A DNA stretch of 64,000 bases from Micromonospora_J zhanjiangensis (GCF_042650605.1 NZ_JBHSBN010000030.1:14631-78630); one strand, 5' to 3'. Positions 8,051 to 17,663 are shown, counted from the stretch's first letter. Notes: a model not told the origin generated them from the letters alone. Translations and numbers: made by a program.

Positions 8051-10432
8051 ATGGTCCAGCACCGCACCGCGCACCACCATCGCAGCGCGGGGCTGGCGGC
8101 CCTGGCCGCCGCCGCGCTCGCCGCCTCGACACTGACCGTCCTGGCGCTGACCTCGTCCGCCACCCCGGCGCACGCCGCCGGGCTGTCCCCGTTCGACATC
8201 GCCGGCCGCGGCGCCGCCGTCCCGTTCCGGGAGCAGGAGGCGGAGCGGGCCGCGCACACCGGCACGACGATCGGCCCGGACCGCCGCTACGGCACGCTGC
8301 CGTCGGAGGCGTCCGGCCGGGAGGCGGTCACGCTCGACGCGGTCGGCGAGTACGTCGAGTTCACGCTCGCCGCCCCGGCGAACGCGATCACCTTCCGGTA
8401 CAGCCTGCCGGACAACGCCGCCGGCACCGGCCGGGACGCCACCATCGACCTGTGCGCGAACGGCACGCTGGTCAAGGCCGTCCCGGTCACCTCCCGGTAC
8501 GGCTGGTTCTACGGCGGTTACCCGTTCAACAACAACCCGGGCGACACCAACCCGCACCACTTCTACGACGAGGCCCGGACCATGTTCGGCGCCACCTACC
8601 CGGCCGGCACGAGGATCCGCCTCCAGGTCTCCTCGACCGCGCAGTCGCCCACCTTCACCATCGACCTGGCCGACTTCGAGCTGGTCGGGTCGCCCATCGC
8701 CAAGCCGTCCGGCGCGTTGGACGTGGTCACCGACTTCGGCGCGGATCCGACCGGCGCCACCGACTCGACGGCGAGGTTCCAGGCCGCCGTGGACGCCGGC
8801 AAGGCGCAGGGCAGGACCGTCTGGATCCCGGCGGGCACCTTCACACTCTGGGACCACGTGGTGGTCGACGGTGTGACGCTGCGCGGCGCCGGGCCGTGGT
8901 ATTCGGTGCTCGGCGGGCGGCACCCCACCGACCGCAAACGCGCCGCCGGCATCTACGGCAAGTACGTGCCCGGCGGCGGTTACTCCGGTGAGATCCGGCC
9001 GCACGAGGCCGGCGGGCCCAGCCGCAACGTCACGCTGCGCGACTTCGCCGTCATCGGCGACATCCGGGAACGGGTGGACGAGGATCAGGTGAACGCGCTC
9101 GGCGGCGCGATGTCGAGCTCGGTGGTGGACAACCTGTGGTTGCAGCACACCAAGGTCGGCGCCTGGATGGACGGGCCGATGGACAACTTCACCATCCGCA
9201 ACAGCCGCATCCTCGACCAGACCGCGGACGGGGTGAACTTCCACTGGGGTGTCACCAACTCGACGGTGACCAACACGTTCGTCCGCAACACGGGTGACGA
9301 CGCGCTGGCCATGTGGGCGCAGAACGTGCCGAACGTCGGCAATTCGTTCACCCACAACACCATCGGCGTCACGGTCCTGGCGAACCACCTGGTCACGTAC
9401 GGCGGGCGCGACATCACCATCGCGGACAACGTCGCCGCCGACTCGGTGACCAACGGCGGCGGCATCCACGTGGCGAACCGCTATCCCGGGGTGAACGGCG
9501 CGACGGCGGTGGCGGGCACCGTGACGGTCGCCCGCAACACGCTGATCCGCACCGGCAACTCGGACTACAACTGGCAGTTCGGGGTCGGCGCGATCTGGTT
9601 CTCGGCGCTCAACGAGCCGATCCAGGGCGCGAGCATCAATGTTGTCGACACCGACATCCTGGACAGCTCATATGCCGCCCTGCACTGGATAGAGGGGCAG
9701 ACCAGCGGCATCTCCTTCACCAACGTCCGGATCGACGGCGCGGGCACGTACGCACTCCAGGTGCAGGCCCCCAGCCAGGTCAGCTTCACCCGGGTGCGGG
9801 CCACCAACATCGCCCAGGCCAATCCGATACACAACTGCGTGGGCAGTGGTTTCCAGATCACCCAGGGCGCCGGCAACTCAGGCTGGTACACGGCCACCCC
9901 GTACTGTGGGCCGTGGCCGCAGCCGCAGTGGGGCAACGGGCCGTCCAGCCCGCCGCCCACCGGCACGACGCCCCCGAGCAGCACGCCGCCTCCGACCACC
10001 CCACCGCCGGCCGGCGGGAACCTGGCCCTGGGCCGGCCGGTCACGGAGACCAGCCACACCGACGTCTACGGCGCCGGCAACGCCGTGGACGGCAACCCGA
10101 ACAGCTACTGGGAGAGCGCCAACCACGCCTTCCCCCAGTCGGTGACCGTCGACCTGGGCAGCTCCCGCCCGGTGGCCCGGCTGGTGCTCAAGCTGCCGCC
10201 GTCGGCGGCCTGGCAGGCCCGTACCCAGACGCTGTCCGTGCTCGGCTCCTCCGACGGCTCGTCGTTCGGCACGCTCAAGGCGGCGGCCGACTACCCGTTC
10301 GACCCGACGAGCGGCAACACCGTGTCGATCCCGCTGCCCACCGGGGACCGCCGCTTCGTGCGGCTGACCTTCACCGGCAACACCGGCTGGCCGGCCGGCC
10401 AGCTCTCCGAGTTCGAGGTCTACGCCTCCTGA
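8051..10432 (+). CDS. Secreted GH87-like alpha-1,3-glucanase (mutanase/mycodextranase type) with C-terminal CBM
   Basis: A 793-residue secreted enzyme. Order: long signal peptide (to about residue 43, ATPAHA-A), a beta-sandwich carbohydrate-binding-like domain (about 50-215; GEASGR/SEASGREAVTL and GEYVEF), a right-handed beta-helix (about 220-630), a Pro/Thr linker (GTTPPSSTPPPTTPPP), and a C-terminal F5/8-type (CBM32-like) domain. In the helix D393, D416 and D417 (DGVNFHWG...NTGDDALAMW) have the 23-residue spacing I recall for the catalytic Asp triad of GH87 alpha-1,3-glucanases, which is why I prefer GH87 over a pectate lyase. Ribosome site AGGGAG lies nine bases before ATG 8051. Its place after sugar-uptake genes supports extracellular alpha-glucan degradation. 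Confidence 0.78.
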   Translation: MVQHRTAHHHRSAGLAALAAAALAASTLTVLALTSSATPAHAAGLSPFDIAGRGAAVPFREQEAERAAHTGTTIGPDRRYGTLPSEASGREAVTLDAVGEYVEFTLAAPANAITFRYSLPDNAAGTGRDATIDLCANGTLVKAVPVTSRYGWFYGGYPFNNNPGDTNPHHFYDEARTMFGATYPAGTRIRLQVSSTAQSPTFTIDLADFELVGSPIAKPSGALDVVTDFGADPTGATDSTARFQAAVDAGKAQGRTVWIPAGTFTLWDHVVVDGVTLRGAGPWYSVLGGRHPTDRKRAAGIYGKYVPGGGYSGEIRPHEAGGPSRNVTLRDFAVIGDIRERVDEDQVNALGGAMSSSVVDNLWLQHTKVGAWMDGPMDNFTIRNSRILDQTADGVNFHWGVTNSTVTNTFVRNTGDDALAMWAQNVPNVGNSFTHNTIGVTVLANHLVTYGGRDITIADNVAADSVTNGGGIHVANRYPGVNGATAVAGTVTVARNTLIRTGNSDYNWQFGVGAIWFSALNEPIQGASINVVDTDILDSSYAALHWIEGQTSGISFTNVRIDGAGTYALQVQAPSQVSFTRVRATNIAQANPIHNCVGSGFQITQGAGNSGWYTATPYCGPWPQPQWGNGPSSPPPTGTTPPSSTPPPTTPPPAGGNLALGRPVTETSHTDVYGAGNAVDGNPNSYWESANHAFPQSVTVDLGSSRPVARLVLKLPPSAAWQARTQTLSVLGSSDGSSFGTLKAAADYPFDPTSGNTVSIPLPTGDRRFVRLTFTGNTGWPAGQLSEFEVYAS

Positions 10433-10436
10433 CCCG

Positions 10437-10465
10437 GCGGCGGGGGCCGCACCGGCCCCCGCCGC
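10437..10465 (+). terminator. Terminator between the two GH87-like genes
   Basis: A perfect 12-bp GC stem (10437-10448 with 10454-10465) with loop GCACC begins three bases after the stop codon. It lacks a T-run, as is common in actinomycetes, and is followed by a C-rich tract. It suggests the next gene has its own promoter or depends on read-through. Confidence 0.75.
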
Positions 10466-10534
10466 ATCCCATCCCACCCCACCCCACCCCCGCCACGCCT
10501 CTCCATGTCTCCAGGAAGAAGGTGTCCGTCCACC

Positions 10535-13500
10535 ATGTCCAGAATCCGTACCCGAATGGTCGCGGTGCTCGCCGCGGTCGGCCTGGCAGTCGCCGTGGCA
10601 CCGGCCCCACCGGCCCTCGCCGCCGACGGCCCGAGCCCTACCGCCGGCCGGGCCGCCGACCCGTCGACCAACCTGGCGCTCGGAAGGACCATGACCGAGA
10701 GCGGCCACGCCGACGTGTACGGGGCCGGCAACGCCAACGACGGTAACGCGGCCACCTACTGGGAGAGCACGAACAACGCGTTTCCGCAGTGGATCCAGGC
10801 CGACCTGGGCGCCGCCACCAGTGTGAACCGGCTGGTGCTCCGGCTGCCCGCCGGCTGGGGCGCCCGCAACCAGACGCTGACCGTGCAGGGCAGCACCACC
10901 GGTTCGACGTTCACCACCCTGGTTGGCTCCGCCTCGTACGCCTTCGACCCGGCCGGCGGTAACACGGTGACCGTCTCCGTGCCCACCGCCTCGACGCGCT
11001 ATCTGCGGCTGCTGTTCACCGCCAACAGCGGCTGGCCCGCCGGTCAGCTCTCCGAGTTCGAGATCTACGGACCGGCGACCGGTGACACCCAGCCGCCCAG
11101 CGCGAACCTGGCGGCCGGCCGGCCGGCCACCGCGTCGTCGACGGTGCACGTGTTCGCGGCGGCCAACGCCGTCGACAACGACGTCGCCACCTACTGGGAG
11201 GGCGCGCCGGGCGCGTACCCGAGCACGCTGACCGTCGCGCTGGGTGCCAACGCCAGCATCAGCGCGGTGGTGGTGAAGCTCAACCCGGACCCGGTGTGGG
11301 GCGCACGCACGCAGACCTTCCAGGTGCTCGGCCGGGAACAGGCGGCGTCCGGGTTCACCACCCTGGTCGGCTCCGCGACGTACTCGTTCAATCCGGCCAG
11401 CAGCAACACCGTGACCGTCCCGGTCTCGGCGACCGCCGCGGACGTCCGGTTGCAGTTCACCGCGAACTCCGGCGCGTCCAACGGCCAGGTCGCCGAACTC
11501 CAGGTGATCGGCGTGCCGGCCGCCAACCCGGACCTCACCGTCACCGGCGTCACCGCCTCGCCCGCCGCGCCGGTGGAGACCGACGCGATCACGCTGTCGG
11601 CCACCGTCCGCAACGCCGGCACCGCCGCGTCCGCCGCCACCGACGTCGGCCTCTACCTGGGTACGACGAAGGTCGGCAGCGCCGCCGTCGGCGCGCTCGC
11701 GGCCGGCGCGTCGACCACCGTCTCGACGGGTATCGGCACCCGCAACGCCGGCCGCTACCAACTCACCGCGAAGGTCGACGAGGCCAACGCGGTGATCGAG
11801 CAGAACGAGGCGAACAACTCCTTCACCAGCCCCACCGCGTTGACGGTCACCCCGGTGGCCAGCTCCGACCTGGTCGCCGACGCGGTGACCTGGTCACCGG
11901 GCACGCCGAACGCGGGCTCCCCGGTCAGCTTCGCGGTGACGCTGCGCAACCAGGGCACCATCGCGTCGGCGAGCGGCGCGCACGGCGTCACGCTGACCGT
12001 GGTCGACGAATCGGGCGCGGTGGCCCGCTCGCTGACCGGCGGGTACTCCGGCACGATCGCCGCCGGGGCCATCGCCGGCCCGGTGTCGCTGGGCACCTGG
12101 ACCGCCGCGAACGGCCGCTGGACCGTGCGGGTGGTGCTCGCCGACGACGCCAACGAACTGCCCGTGAAGCGGCAGAACAACGCCAGCGACCGGGCGCTGT
12201 ACGTCGGTCGCGGGGCAAACCTGGGCTACGACATGTACGAGGCCGAGGACGGCACGGTCGGCGGCGGCGCACGGGTGACCGGGCCGAACCGCACCATCGG
12301 CGACCTCGCCGGGGAGGCGTCCGGCCGGCGCGCGGTCACCCTCGACACCACCGGCGGGTACGTCGAGTGGACCACCAGGTCGGCCGCGAACGCCCTGGTC
12401 ACCCGCTTCTCCATCCCGGACGCTCCGGGCGGCGGTGGGATCGACTCGACGGTGAACCTCTACGTCAACGGGGTGCTGCACAAGCCGATCAGCCTCACCT
12501 CGAAACACAGCTGGCTCTACGGCGCCGAGGCCGCCCCGAGCGACTCGCCGAGCGCGGGCGCCCCCCGGCACCTCTACGACGAGGCGAACGTGCTGCTCAA
12601 CTCCACCATTGCGGCGGGTAGCCGGATCAGGCTGCAGAAGGACCCGGCGAACGCCACCACGTACGCGATCGACTTCGTCAACACCGAGCTGGTGTCGCCG
12701 CGGGCCAACCCGGACCCGGCCCGCTACCGGGTGCCGGCCGGGTTCAGCCACCAGGATGTGCAGAACGCGCTGGACGCGGTGCGGATGGACACGACCGGCA
12801 CGCTGGTCGGCGTCTACCTGCCGGCGGGCAGCTACGAGACCGCGCAGAAGTTCCAGGTGTACGGCAAGCCGGTGAAGGTCGTCGGCGCGGGCATGTGGTA
12901 CACCCGCTTCCGGACCCCGACCAACCAGCAGAACACCGACGCCGGCTTCCGGGTGGAGCCCTCGGCCAGCGGGTCGACCTTCGCCCACCTGGCCTTCTTC
13001 GGCAACTACACCAACCGGATCGACGGTCCGGGCAAGGTGTGGGGCGAGCTGAAGGACGTGGACAACCTGACCCTGGACAGCGTCTGGGTCGAGCACACGG
13101 TCTGCGCCTACTGGGGAGTGAGCGTCGACCGGTTGACCATCCGGGACAGCCGGTTCCGCGACACCTTCGCCGACGCGGTGAACATGACCAACGGCAGCAC
13201 CAACAGCCTGGTCACCAACTCCGAGGGCCGGTCCAACGGCGACGACGCGTTCGCGTTGTTCTCCGCCACCGACCAGGGCGGCTCCGGCGGCAACCACGGT
13301 AACGTGTTCGAGAACCTGACCGCCACGCTGACCTGGCGGGCGGCCGGCGTCGCGGTGTACGGCGGCTACGACAACGTGTTCCGCAACCTGCACATCGCCG
13401 ACCAGTTGACGTACTCGGGCATCACCATCAGCTCGTTGGACTTCGGCTACCCGTTCGTCGGATTCGGCGCCAGCCCACCGACCCGGTTCGAGAACATCTC

Positions 13501-13894
13501 CCTGATCCGGTCGGGTGGACACTTCTGGGGCGCGCAGACGTTCCCCGCGATGTGGCTGTTCTCGGCGTCCAAGGAGTTCCGTGGCATCCGGGTGACGGAT
13601 GTGGACATCGTCGACCCGACGTACTCGGGGATCATGTTCCAGACCAAGTACACCGGCGGCCAGCCGGAGAACCCGATCACCGACACCGTGCTCAGCAACG
13701 TGTCCGTCTCGGGGGCGCGGCGCAGCGGTGACGCGTTCGACGCCAAGTCGGGCTTCGGCATCTGGGTCAACGAGATGCCCGAGGCGGGGCAGGGGCCGGC
13801 GGTCGGCTCGGCCACCTTCACGAACCTGCGGCTGCGCGACAACTACCAGGACATCAGGAACACGACCAGCACGTTCAGCATCACCCGCAACTGA
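10535..13894 (+). CDS. Large secreted multidomain GH87-like alpha-glucanase
   Basis: 1119 residues. Order: signal peptide (1 to about 29, PALAA), two F5/8-type domains (about 45-185 and 190-330; both NLA.GR...Y.GAGNA or equivalent and TYWE), two CARDB-like adhesion domains (about 335-565; NPDLTVTGVTASP and SDLVADAVTWSP), a CBM-like sandwich (YEAEDGTVGGGARV...GEASGR), and a C-terminal beta-helix. D880, D903 and D904 repeat the Asp-23-Asp-Asp spacing of the neighbouring enzyme. I start at ATG 10535, where the signal peptide begins and AGAAGG lies upstream, rather than at 10505, which has no ribosome site. The modules are arranged as binding domains first and catalytic last, opposite to the 8051 gene. 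Confidence 0.78.
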   Translation: MSRIRTRMVAVLAAVGLAVAVAPAPPALAADGPSPTAGRAADPSTNLALGRTMTESGHADVYGAGNANDGNAATYWESTNNAFPQWIQADLGAATSVNRLVLRLPAGWGARNQTLTVQGSTTGSTFTTLVGSASYAFDPAGGNTVTVSVPTASTRYLRLLFTANSGWPAGQLSEFEIYGPATGDTQPPSANLAAGRPATASSTVHVFAAANAVDNDVATYWEGAPGAYPSTLTVALGANASISAVVVKLNPDPVWGARTQTFQVLGREQAASGFTTLVGSATYSFNPASSNTVTVPVSATAADVRLQFTANSGASNGQVAELQVIGVPAANPDLTVTGVTASPAAPVETDAITLSATVRNAGTAASAATDVGLYLGTTKVGSAAVGALAAGASTTVSTGIGTRNAGRYQLTAKVDEANAVIEQNEANNSFTSPTALTVTPVASSDLVADAVTWSPGTPNAGSPVSFAVTLRNQGTIASASGAHGVTLTVVDESGAVARSLTGGYSGTIAAGAIAGPVSLGTWTAANGRWTVRVVLADDANELPVKRQNNASDRALYVGRGANLGYDMYEAEDGTVGGGARVTGPNRTIGDLAGEASGRRAVTLDTTGGYVEWTTRSAANALVTRFSIPDAPGGGGIDSTVNLYVNGVLHKPISLTSKHSWLYGAEAAPSDSPSAGAPRHLYDEANVLLNSTIAAGSRIRLQKDPANATTYAIDFVNTELVSPRANPDPARYRVPAGFSHQDVQNALDAVRMDTTGTLVGVYLPAGSYETAQKFQVYGKPVKVVGAGMWYTRFRTPTNQQNTDAGFRVEPSASGSTFAHLAFFGNYTNRIDGPGKVWGELKDVDNLTLDSVWVEHTVCAYWGVSVDRLTIRDSRFRDTFADAVNMTNGSTNSLVTNSEGRSNGDDAFALFSATDQGGSGGNHGNVFENLTATLTWRAAGVAVYGGYDNVFRNLHIADQLTYSGITISSLDFGYPFVGFGASPPTRFENISLIRSGGHFWGAQTFPAMWLFSASKEFRGIRVTDVDIVDPTYSGIMFQTKYTGGQPENPITDTVLSNVSVSGARRSGDAFDAKSGFGIWVNEMPEAGQGPAVGSATFTNLRLRDNYQDIRNTTSTFSITRN

Positions 13895-14054
13895 TCGTCC
13901 GTTCGGGCACGGGCCGTCGGGGGGAGTCCTCTCCCGGCGGCGCCCGGTAGCATGCCGTCCCGGGCGGGCTCGTCCGGCGAACAGCCGGGGGCACGGGAAA
14001 CGACCTGGCTGATCGGCGGGTGACCCTCGACGTCCAGAAAGTCGAGAGGAAACC

Positions 14055-14864
14055 ATGGAGCCAGTGACCACCGCGTACGCCGGAGCGGAAAGCCCTGACG
14101 TGGCCGGCCGGCCGGCGGCGTTGCGCCTGTCCGGCCTGCACAAGGAGTTCGGCTCCAACACGGCGGTCGACCACGTCGATCTCGTGGTGCCGCGGGGCTC
14201 GTTCTTCGGACTGGTCGGCCCGAACGGGGCGGGCAAGACGACGTCCCTGTCCATGGCCGTCGGGTTGCTGCGCCCGGACCAGGGCACCGCGCGGGTGTTC
14301 GGGGTGGACGTGTGGTCCGACCCGGTCGAGGCGAAGGCGCTGATGGGTGTGCTGCCCGACGGACTGGCCCTGCCGGAGCGGCTGACCGGACGCGAGCTGC
14401 TCACGTACATCGGGCAGTTGCGGGGCATCGAGCCCGGCGTGCTGGCCGGTCGGGTCCAGGAGCTGCTCGACGTGATGGAGCTCGGCGCGGCCGAGCGCAC
14501 CCTGGTGGTCGACTACTCGACCGGCATGCGCAAGAAGATCGGGCTGGCGACCGCGCTGCTGCACGGGCCCCGGCTGCTGGTGCTGGACGAGCCGTTCGAG
14601 GCGGTCGACCCGGTGTCCGCGGCGGCCCTCAAGACGATCCTGACCGGGTTCGTGGCCGGCGGTGGCTCGGTGGTGCTCTCCAGCCACGTGATGCCGCTGG
14701 TCGAGCAGCTGTGCGACACCGTGGCCGTGCTGGCCGCCGGCCGGGTCGTGGCGGCCGGCCCGCTCGCCGAGGTACGCGGCGACAGCACCCTGGAGCAGAC
14801 GTTCGTCCGGCTGGTCGGCGGCGACGAGCACACCCGGAAAGGGCTGTCGTGGCTGGCGTCCTGA
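14055..14864 (+). CDS. ABC exporter ATP-binding protein
   Basis: A 269-residue ATPase. Walker A is GPNGAGKT (G55-T62), the signature is the divergent STGMRKKIGLA, Walker B is LLVLDEP with D178 and E179, and a switch His lies in SSHVMP. It belongs to the drug/antibiotic-exporter (CcmA-like) group of cytoplasmic ATPases. ATG 14055 follows AGAGGAAACC. Its 3' end overlaps the start of the permease gene by 16 bases, so the pair is translationally coupled. Substrate unknown. Confidence 0.92.
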   Translation: MEPVTTAYAGAESPDVAGRPAALRLSGLHKEFGSNTAVDHVDLVVPRGSFFGLVGPNGAGKTTSLSMAVGLLRPDQGTARVFGVDVWSDPVEAKALMGVLPDGLALPERLTGRELLTYIGQLRGIEPGVLAGRVQELLDVMELGAAERTLVVDYSTGMRKKIGLATALLHGPRLLVLDEPFEAVDPVSAAALKTILTGFVAGGGSVVLSSHVMPLVEQLCDTVAVLAAGRVVAAGPLAEVRGDSTLEQTFVRLVGGDEHTRKGLSWLAS

Positions 14865-16717
14865 TCCGGATGAAGCTGTCGATCATCAAGAACTCGATGA
14901 CCGGCGGCCGGGCCGCGTGGATGCTGGTCGGCGCGGTCTTCGGCCTGCTGTTCGCGGCCGCCACCATCTGGCTCTCCCTGGTCGACCTGCCCAACCAGGA
15001 CGTGCTGGGCGACCTGCTGGCGGGTGTCTTCCTGATGTGGACGCTCGGCTGGCTGATCGGCCCGCTGTGGGGCGGCTCGGCGGTGCTGCGGGCCGACCAC
15101 TTCACGCTGCTGCCGGTGCCGCGCCGCCGGCTCGCGGTGGGGTTGCTGGGGGCGGCGTTCGTCGGGATCACCACGGCGGTCACCGCGCTGGGATTCATCG
15201 GCCTGATCACGTACGGATCTCGGCAGGGCCTGGTCCCGGCGGTGCTGGCGGTGCCGGTCGCGGCGCTGCAACTGATCTTCGTGGTGCTGTTGTCCCGGGT
15301 GGTCCACGCGCTGTTCGGCGTCGTCGCGGCGTCCCGGGTGGGTGCGGCGATCACCGGCGTGCTGTTCGCGGCGATGCTCGTGCTCACCCAGTCCGGCTGG
15401 ATGATCGTCGTGGCGGTGCTGTCCTCCGACATCCTCGAAACCGGGTTCTCCTCCGCGACCACCGGCACGCTGCGGGCGATCCCGTCGGGTTGGGGCGTGG
15501 TGGCGGTGGACGCCGCGGGCCGCGGGGACTGGCCGCTCGCGATCGCCGCACCCGCCGGCCTGACCGTGCTCTGCGTGCTGCTGCTGCTCGTCTGGTCGAT
15601 CGAGCTGGGCACCCCGCGCCGGGCCCGGGTCACCATCCGGGGCAGCGCCGACCGCGCCCCGGTCGGCGCCGGCCCGTTCGGCGGTACGACCGGCGCGGTC
15701 GTCCGCAAGGAGTTGCGCACCTGGTGGCGTGACCCGTTGCGGACCACCACCGCGGTGGTGCCGGTCGTCTGGGCGCTGGGCACCGTGCTGCTGCCGCTGA
15801 CCTTCGACGCCCGGCTCCTGCTGCCCTGGGCCGGCCCGGCGCTCGCGCTCTTCGCGATCACCTCGGCCTGCAACCTCTACGGCCAGGACGGCACGGCACT
15901 CTGGCAGACCCTGACGACCGGCACCCAGCGCGCCGACGTGCGGGGCCGGCAGTGGGCGTACCTGATCGTCTTCGCGCCGCCAACCATCGCCCTGAGCATC
16001 GCCTTCACCTGGTGGAGCGGTGCCACCTGGACCTGGCCGTGGGTCGCCGCGGCGGTGCCGGCCCTGCTCGGCGGCGGCGCCGGTCTGATCGTCTATTCGT
16101 CGGTGTTCGGCATGGTCCCCGGCCCCGACGCCCACAAGCGGCCGACCAACCCGCTCGAACGCGCCGACACCACCGGCCAGTCCAATGTGCTCTTCTGGGT
16201 CGGGCTGGTGCCGCCGGCGCCGGCGCTCGCCGTGGTCCAGCTCGGCATCCGGTACGACCAGCCGTGGCTGACCTGGGCCGGGTTGCCGGTCGGCGTGCTG
16301 ACCGGCATCGCCGTCGCCCGGGTGCTGGGCGGCCTGGCGATCCGGAAGATCACCCAGGACGGACCCGACCTGCTGCACACCATGCGCACCGGCCGGCCCA
16401 CCGCGGCCCGGAACGCCGGCGGCGCCGACGTGGCCAGGAAGGGCGGCACGGTCGAGGGACTGAGCTGGGGCCTCGGCTCGATCCTGCTGGTGCCCCAGGG
16501 GATCCTCCCGCTGGTCTTCATCCTGTCCGACATCCACGTCAGGTCCTGGTTCCTGGCGATGTACGTGCGGCCCCTGTTCGGGGTGCCGATCGCGGTGGTC
16601 AGCATCCTGGCCGGGGTCGCGCTGTACGGCCGGGCCATCATGACCAGGGTCGACAACCGGGCCGGCCGGGCCGGTGCCCCGTCGCCGGCCGAGGACCGCG
16701 AACTGGAACCGGTCTGA
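14849..16717 (+). CDS. ABC-2-type membrane permease
   Basis: 622 residues with about twelve hydrophobic segments in two blocks (roughly 15-230 and 270-600), the second starting after FGGTTGAVVRKELRTWWRDP, the usual cytoplasmic elbow of ABC-2 exporters. The GTG at 14849 is inside the end of the ATPase gene with GGAAAGGG just upstream. This is the partner of the preceding ATPase. The size suggests both half-transporters fused in one chain. No neighbouring biosynthetic genes reveal the cargo. Confidence 0.85.
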   Translation: MAGVLIRMKLSIIKNSMTGGRAAWMLVGAVFGLLFAAATIWLSLVDLPNQDVLGDLLAGVFLMWTLGWLIGPLWGGSAVLRADHFTLLPVPRRRLAVGLLGAAFVGITTAVTALGFIGLITYGSRQGLVPAVLAVPVAALQLIFVVLLSRVVHALFGVVAASRVGAAITGVLFAAMLVLTQSGWMIVVAVLSSDILETGFSSATTGTLRAIPSGWGVVAVDAAGRGDWPLAIAAPAGLTVLCVLLLLVWSIELGTPRRARVTIRGSADRAPVGAGPFGGTTGAVVRKELRTWWRDPLRTTTAVVPVVWALGTVLLPLTFDARLLLPWAGPALALFAITSACNLYGQDGTALWQTLTTGTQRADVRGRQWAYLIVFAPPTIALSIAFTWWSGATWTWPWVAAAVPALLGGGAGLIVYSSVFGMVPGPDAHKRPTNPLERADTTGQSNVLFWVGLVPPAPALAVVQLGIRYDQPWLTWAGLPVGVLTGIAVARVLGGLAIRKITQDGPDLLHTMRTGRPTAARNAGGADVARKGGTVEGLSWGLGSILLVPQGILPLVFILSDIHVRSWFLAMYVRPLFGVPIAVVSILAGVALYGRAIMTRVDNRAGRAGAPSPAEDRELEPV

Positions 16718-16781
16718 CCCGCGACCGCCGGAGGGTTTCCCGGCCGCACCAGCGGCAGCGGTGAGCCGGTCGTGGGCAAGA

Positions 16782-16816
16782 GTGTGCGCCGTCGGCCAGG
16801 GGCCGACGGCGCACAC
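16782..16816 (+). terminator. Strong terminator after the ABC exporter
   Basis: A perfect 16-bp stem (16782-16797 with 16801-16816) with a three-base loop, 65 bases after the permease stop. A second small hairpin (GCACGA/TCGTGC near 16826-16838) followed by TTTAG comes next and might act on transcripts from either side. Confidence 0.85.
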
Positions 16817-16851
16817 GCAACCGATGCACGAGTCGTGCGTTTAGATGATCA

Positions 16852-17022
16852 TTAGGCGACCCACTTCACCCAGTAGAGGGTCCACGCGGCTGCGTGGCCC
16901 AACTCCGCCGCGCAGGAACTGATCATCGTCAGCGCGGAGTCGACGAGCGACTCCAGGGAGTCCACGGGTAGTGAGGAGAGGAGATCTGCAGTGACCTCGG
17001 CGTAGAAGAAGATCATCAACAC
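16852..17022 (-). CDS. Possible small hypothetical protein, 56 residues
   Basis: A minus-strand frame from GTG 17022 (alternative ATG 17016) to TAA at 16854-16852 reads LMIFFYAEVTADLLSSLPVD then continues to a Trp-rich C-terminus (TLYWVKWVA). Amino-acid composition is protein-like (balanced hydrophobic and acidic residues, no Arg/Gly bias), unlike the longer frame over the same bases. There is no clear ribosome site and I recognise no family. It could be a relic of a larger gene. Confidence 0.25.
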   Translation of the reverse strand: MLMIFFYAEVTADLLSSLPVDSLESLVDSALTMISSCAAELGHAAAWTLYWVKWVA

Positions 17023-17282
17023 GAGGAGACCCTAGCGCGGAGAGATCATCGGCGGTGAGATTGTTTCGCATTCTGGGACGTATCATTGTTATGGACTCTT
17101 CATCTTGATTTGTGGCTGATTTCTCTCATTTAGACGGTGATAAGTGACATGCAGAGATGGCGGTGATTCTAGTGACCTGCGTCGACTGCGGATGCCCGTT
17201 GCCGGTTGCCTCCTGGCGTTAGGCTCGCCGGTAACGGCAATGCGAAGCGTCTATATGAGTCGTGGTTCGTGGGAGGCCGGGC

Positions 17283-17663
17283 ATGGATGATCAGATCGTC
17301 CTGGCAGTCGCGACCGCACTGGCGACCAAGGGTGCGGAGGCGCTCGGTGCCGGTGCCCGGAGTGCGATCGGTTCGCTGTTCAGCCTGGTCCGTAGCCGAT
17401 TCGGAGCGGGGACGCGAGAATCGGCGGTGCTCGACGCCGCGCTGGCACACCCGCAGGAGCAATGGCGGCATACTGCGCTCGCCTCGACCCTGGCTGACGT
17501 GATGGCCCGGGATCCGGACTTCACCGCCGCCCTCACCGACGAATGGCGCAGGCTGGTGAGGTCGGACGTCGTCGCTGTTCAGGGCGAGGTGGTGAACCAC
17601 TTCAGCGGAACGGCCGGGAAGGTCGTGCAGGCGCGCGACGTGCAGGGCGACATCACCTTCTAG
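17283..17663 (+). CDS. Small helical protein with C-terminal amyloid-like motif (candidate Bell-type effector)
   Basis: 126 residues. The first 95 or so are predicted helical, with an Ala/Gly-rich hydrophobic N-terminus (IVLAVATALATKGAEALGAG) then charged helices. The last 22 residues, after NHF, read SGTAGKVVQARDVQGDITF. The same pattern (SGT, then VQA, then I/V-x-G-x-x-x-F) occurs at the N-terminus of the NB-ARC protein encoded 50 bases downstream. This layout matches, from memory, bacterial amyloid signalling pairs in which a helical membrane-active (Bell) effector is seeded by an NLR. ATG 17283 has GGGAGG six bases upstream. Function as a cell-death effector is an inference. Confidence 0.6.
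   Translation: MDDQIVLAVATALATKGAEALGAGARSAIGSLFSLVRSRFGAGTRESAVLDAALAHPQEQWRHTALASTLADVMARDPDFTAALTDEWRRLVRSDVVAVQGEVVNHFSGTAGKVVQARDVQGDITF

Noticed and set aside
7094..9469. Open frame of 791 codons on the minus strand
   Set aside because: Antisense shadow of the GH13 and GH87-like genes.
8051..10432. Pectate lyase assignment
   Set aside because: Beta-helix shape alone would allow it, but the Asp spacing, the CBM-like sandwich and the alpha-glucosidase context favour GH87.
11894..14500. Open frame of 868 codons on the minus strand
   Set aside because: Antisense shadow of the second GH87-like gene and ABC ATPase.
16841..17086. 81-codon minus-strand frame
   Set aside because: Arg/Gly/Asp-rich composition and no ribosome site; a different frame over the same bases looks more protein-like and was listed with low confidence.
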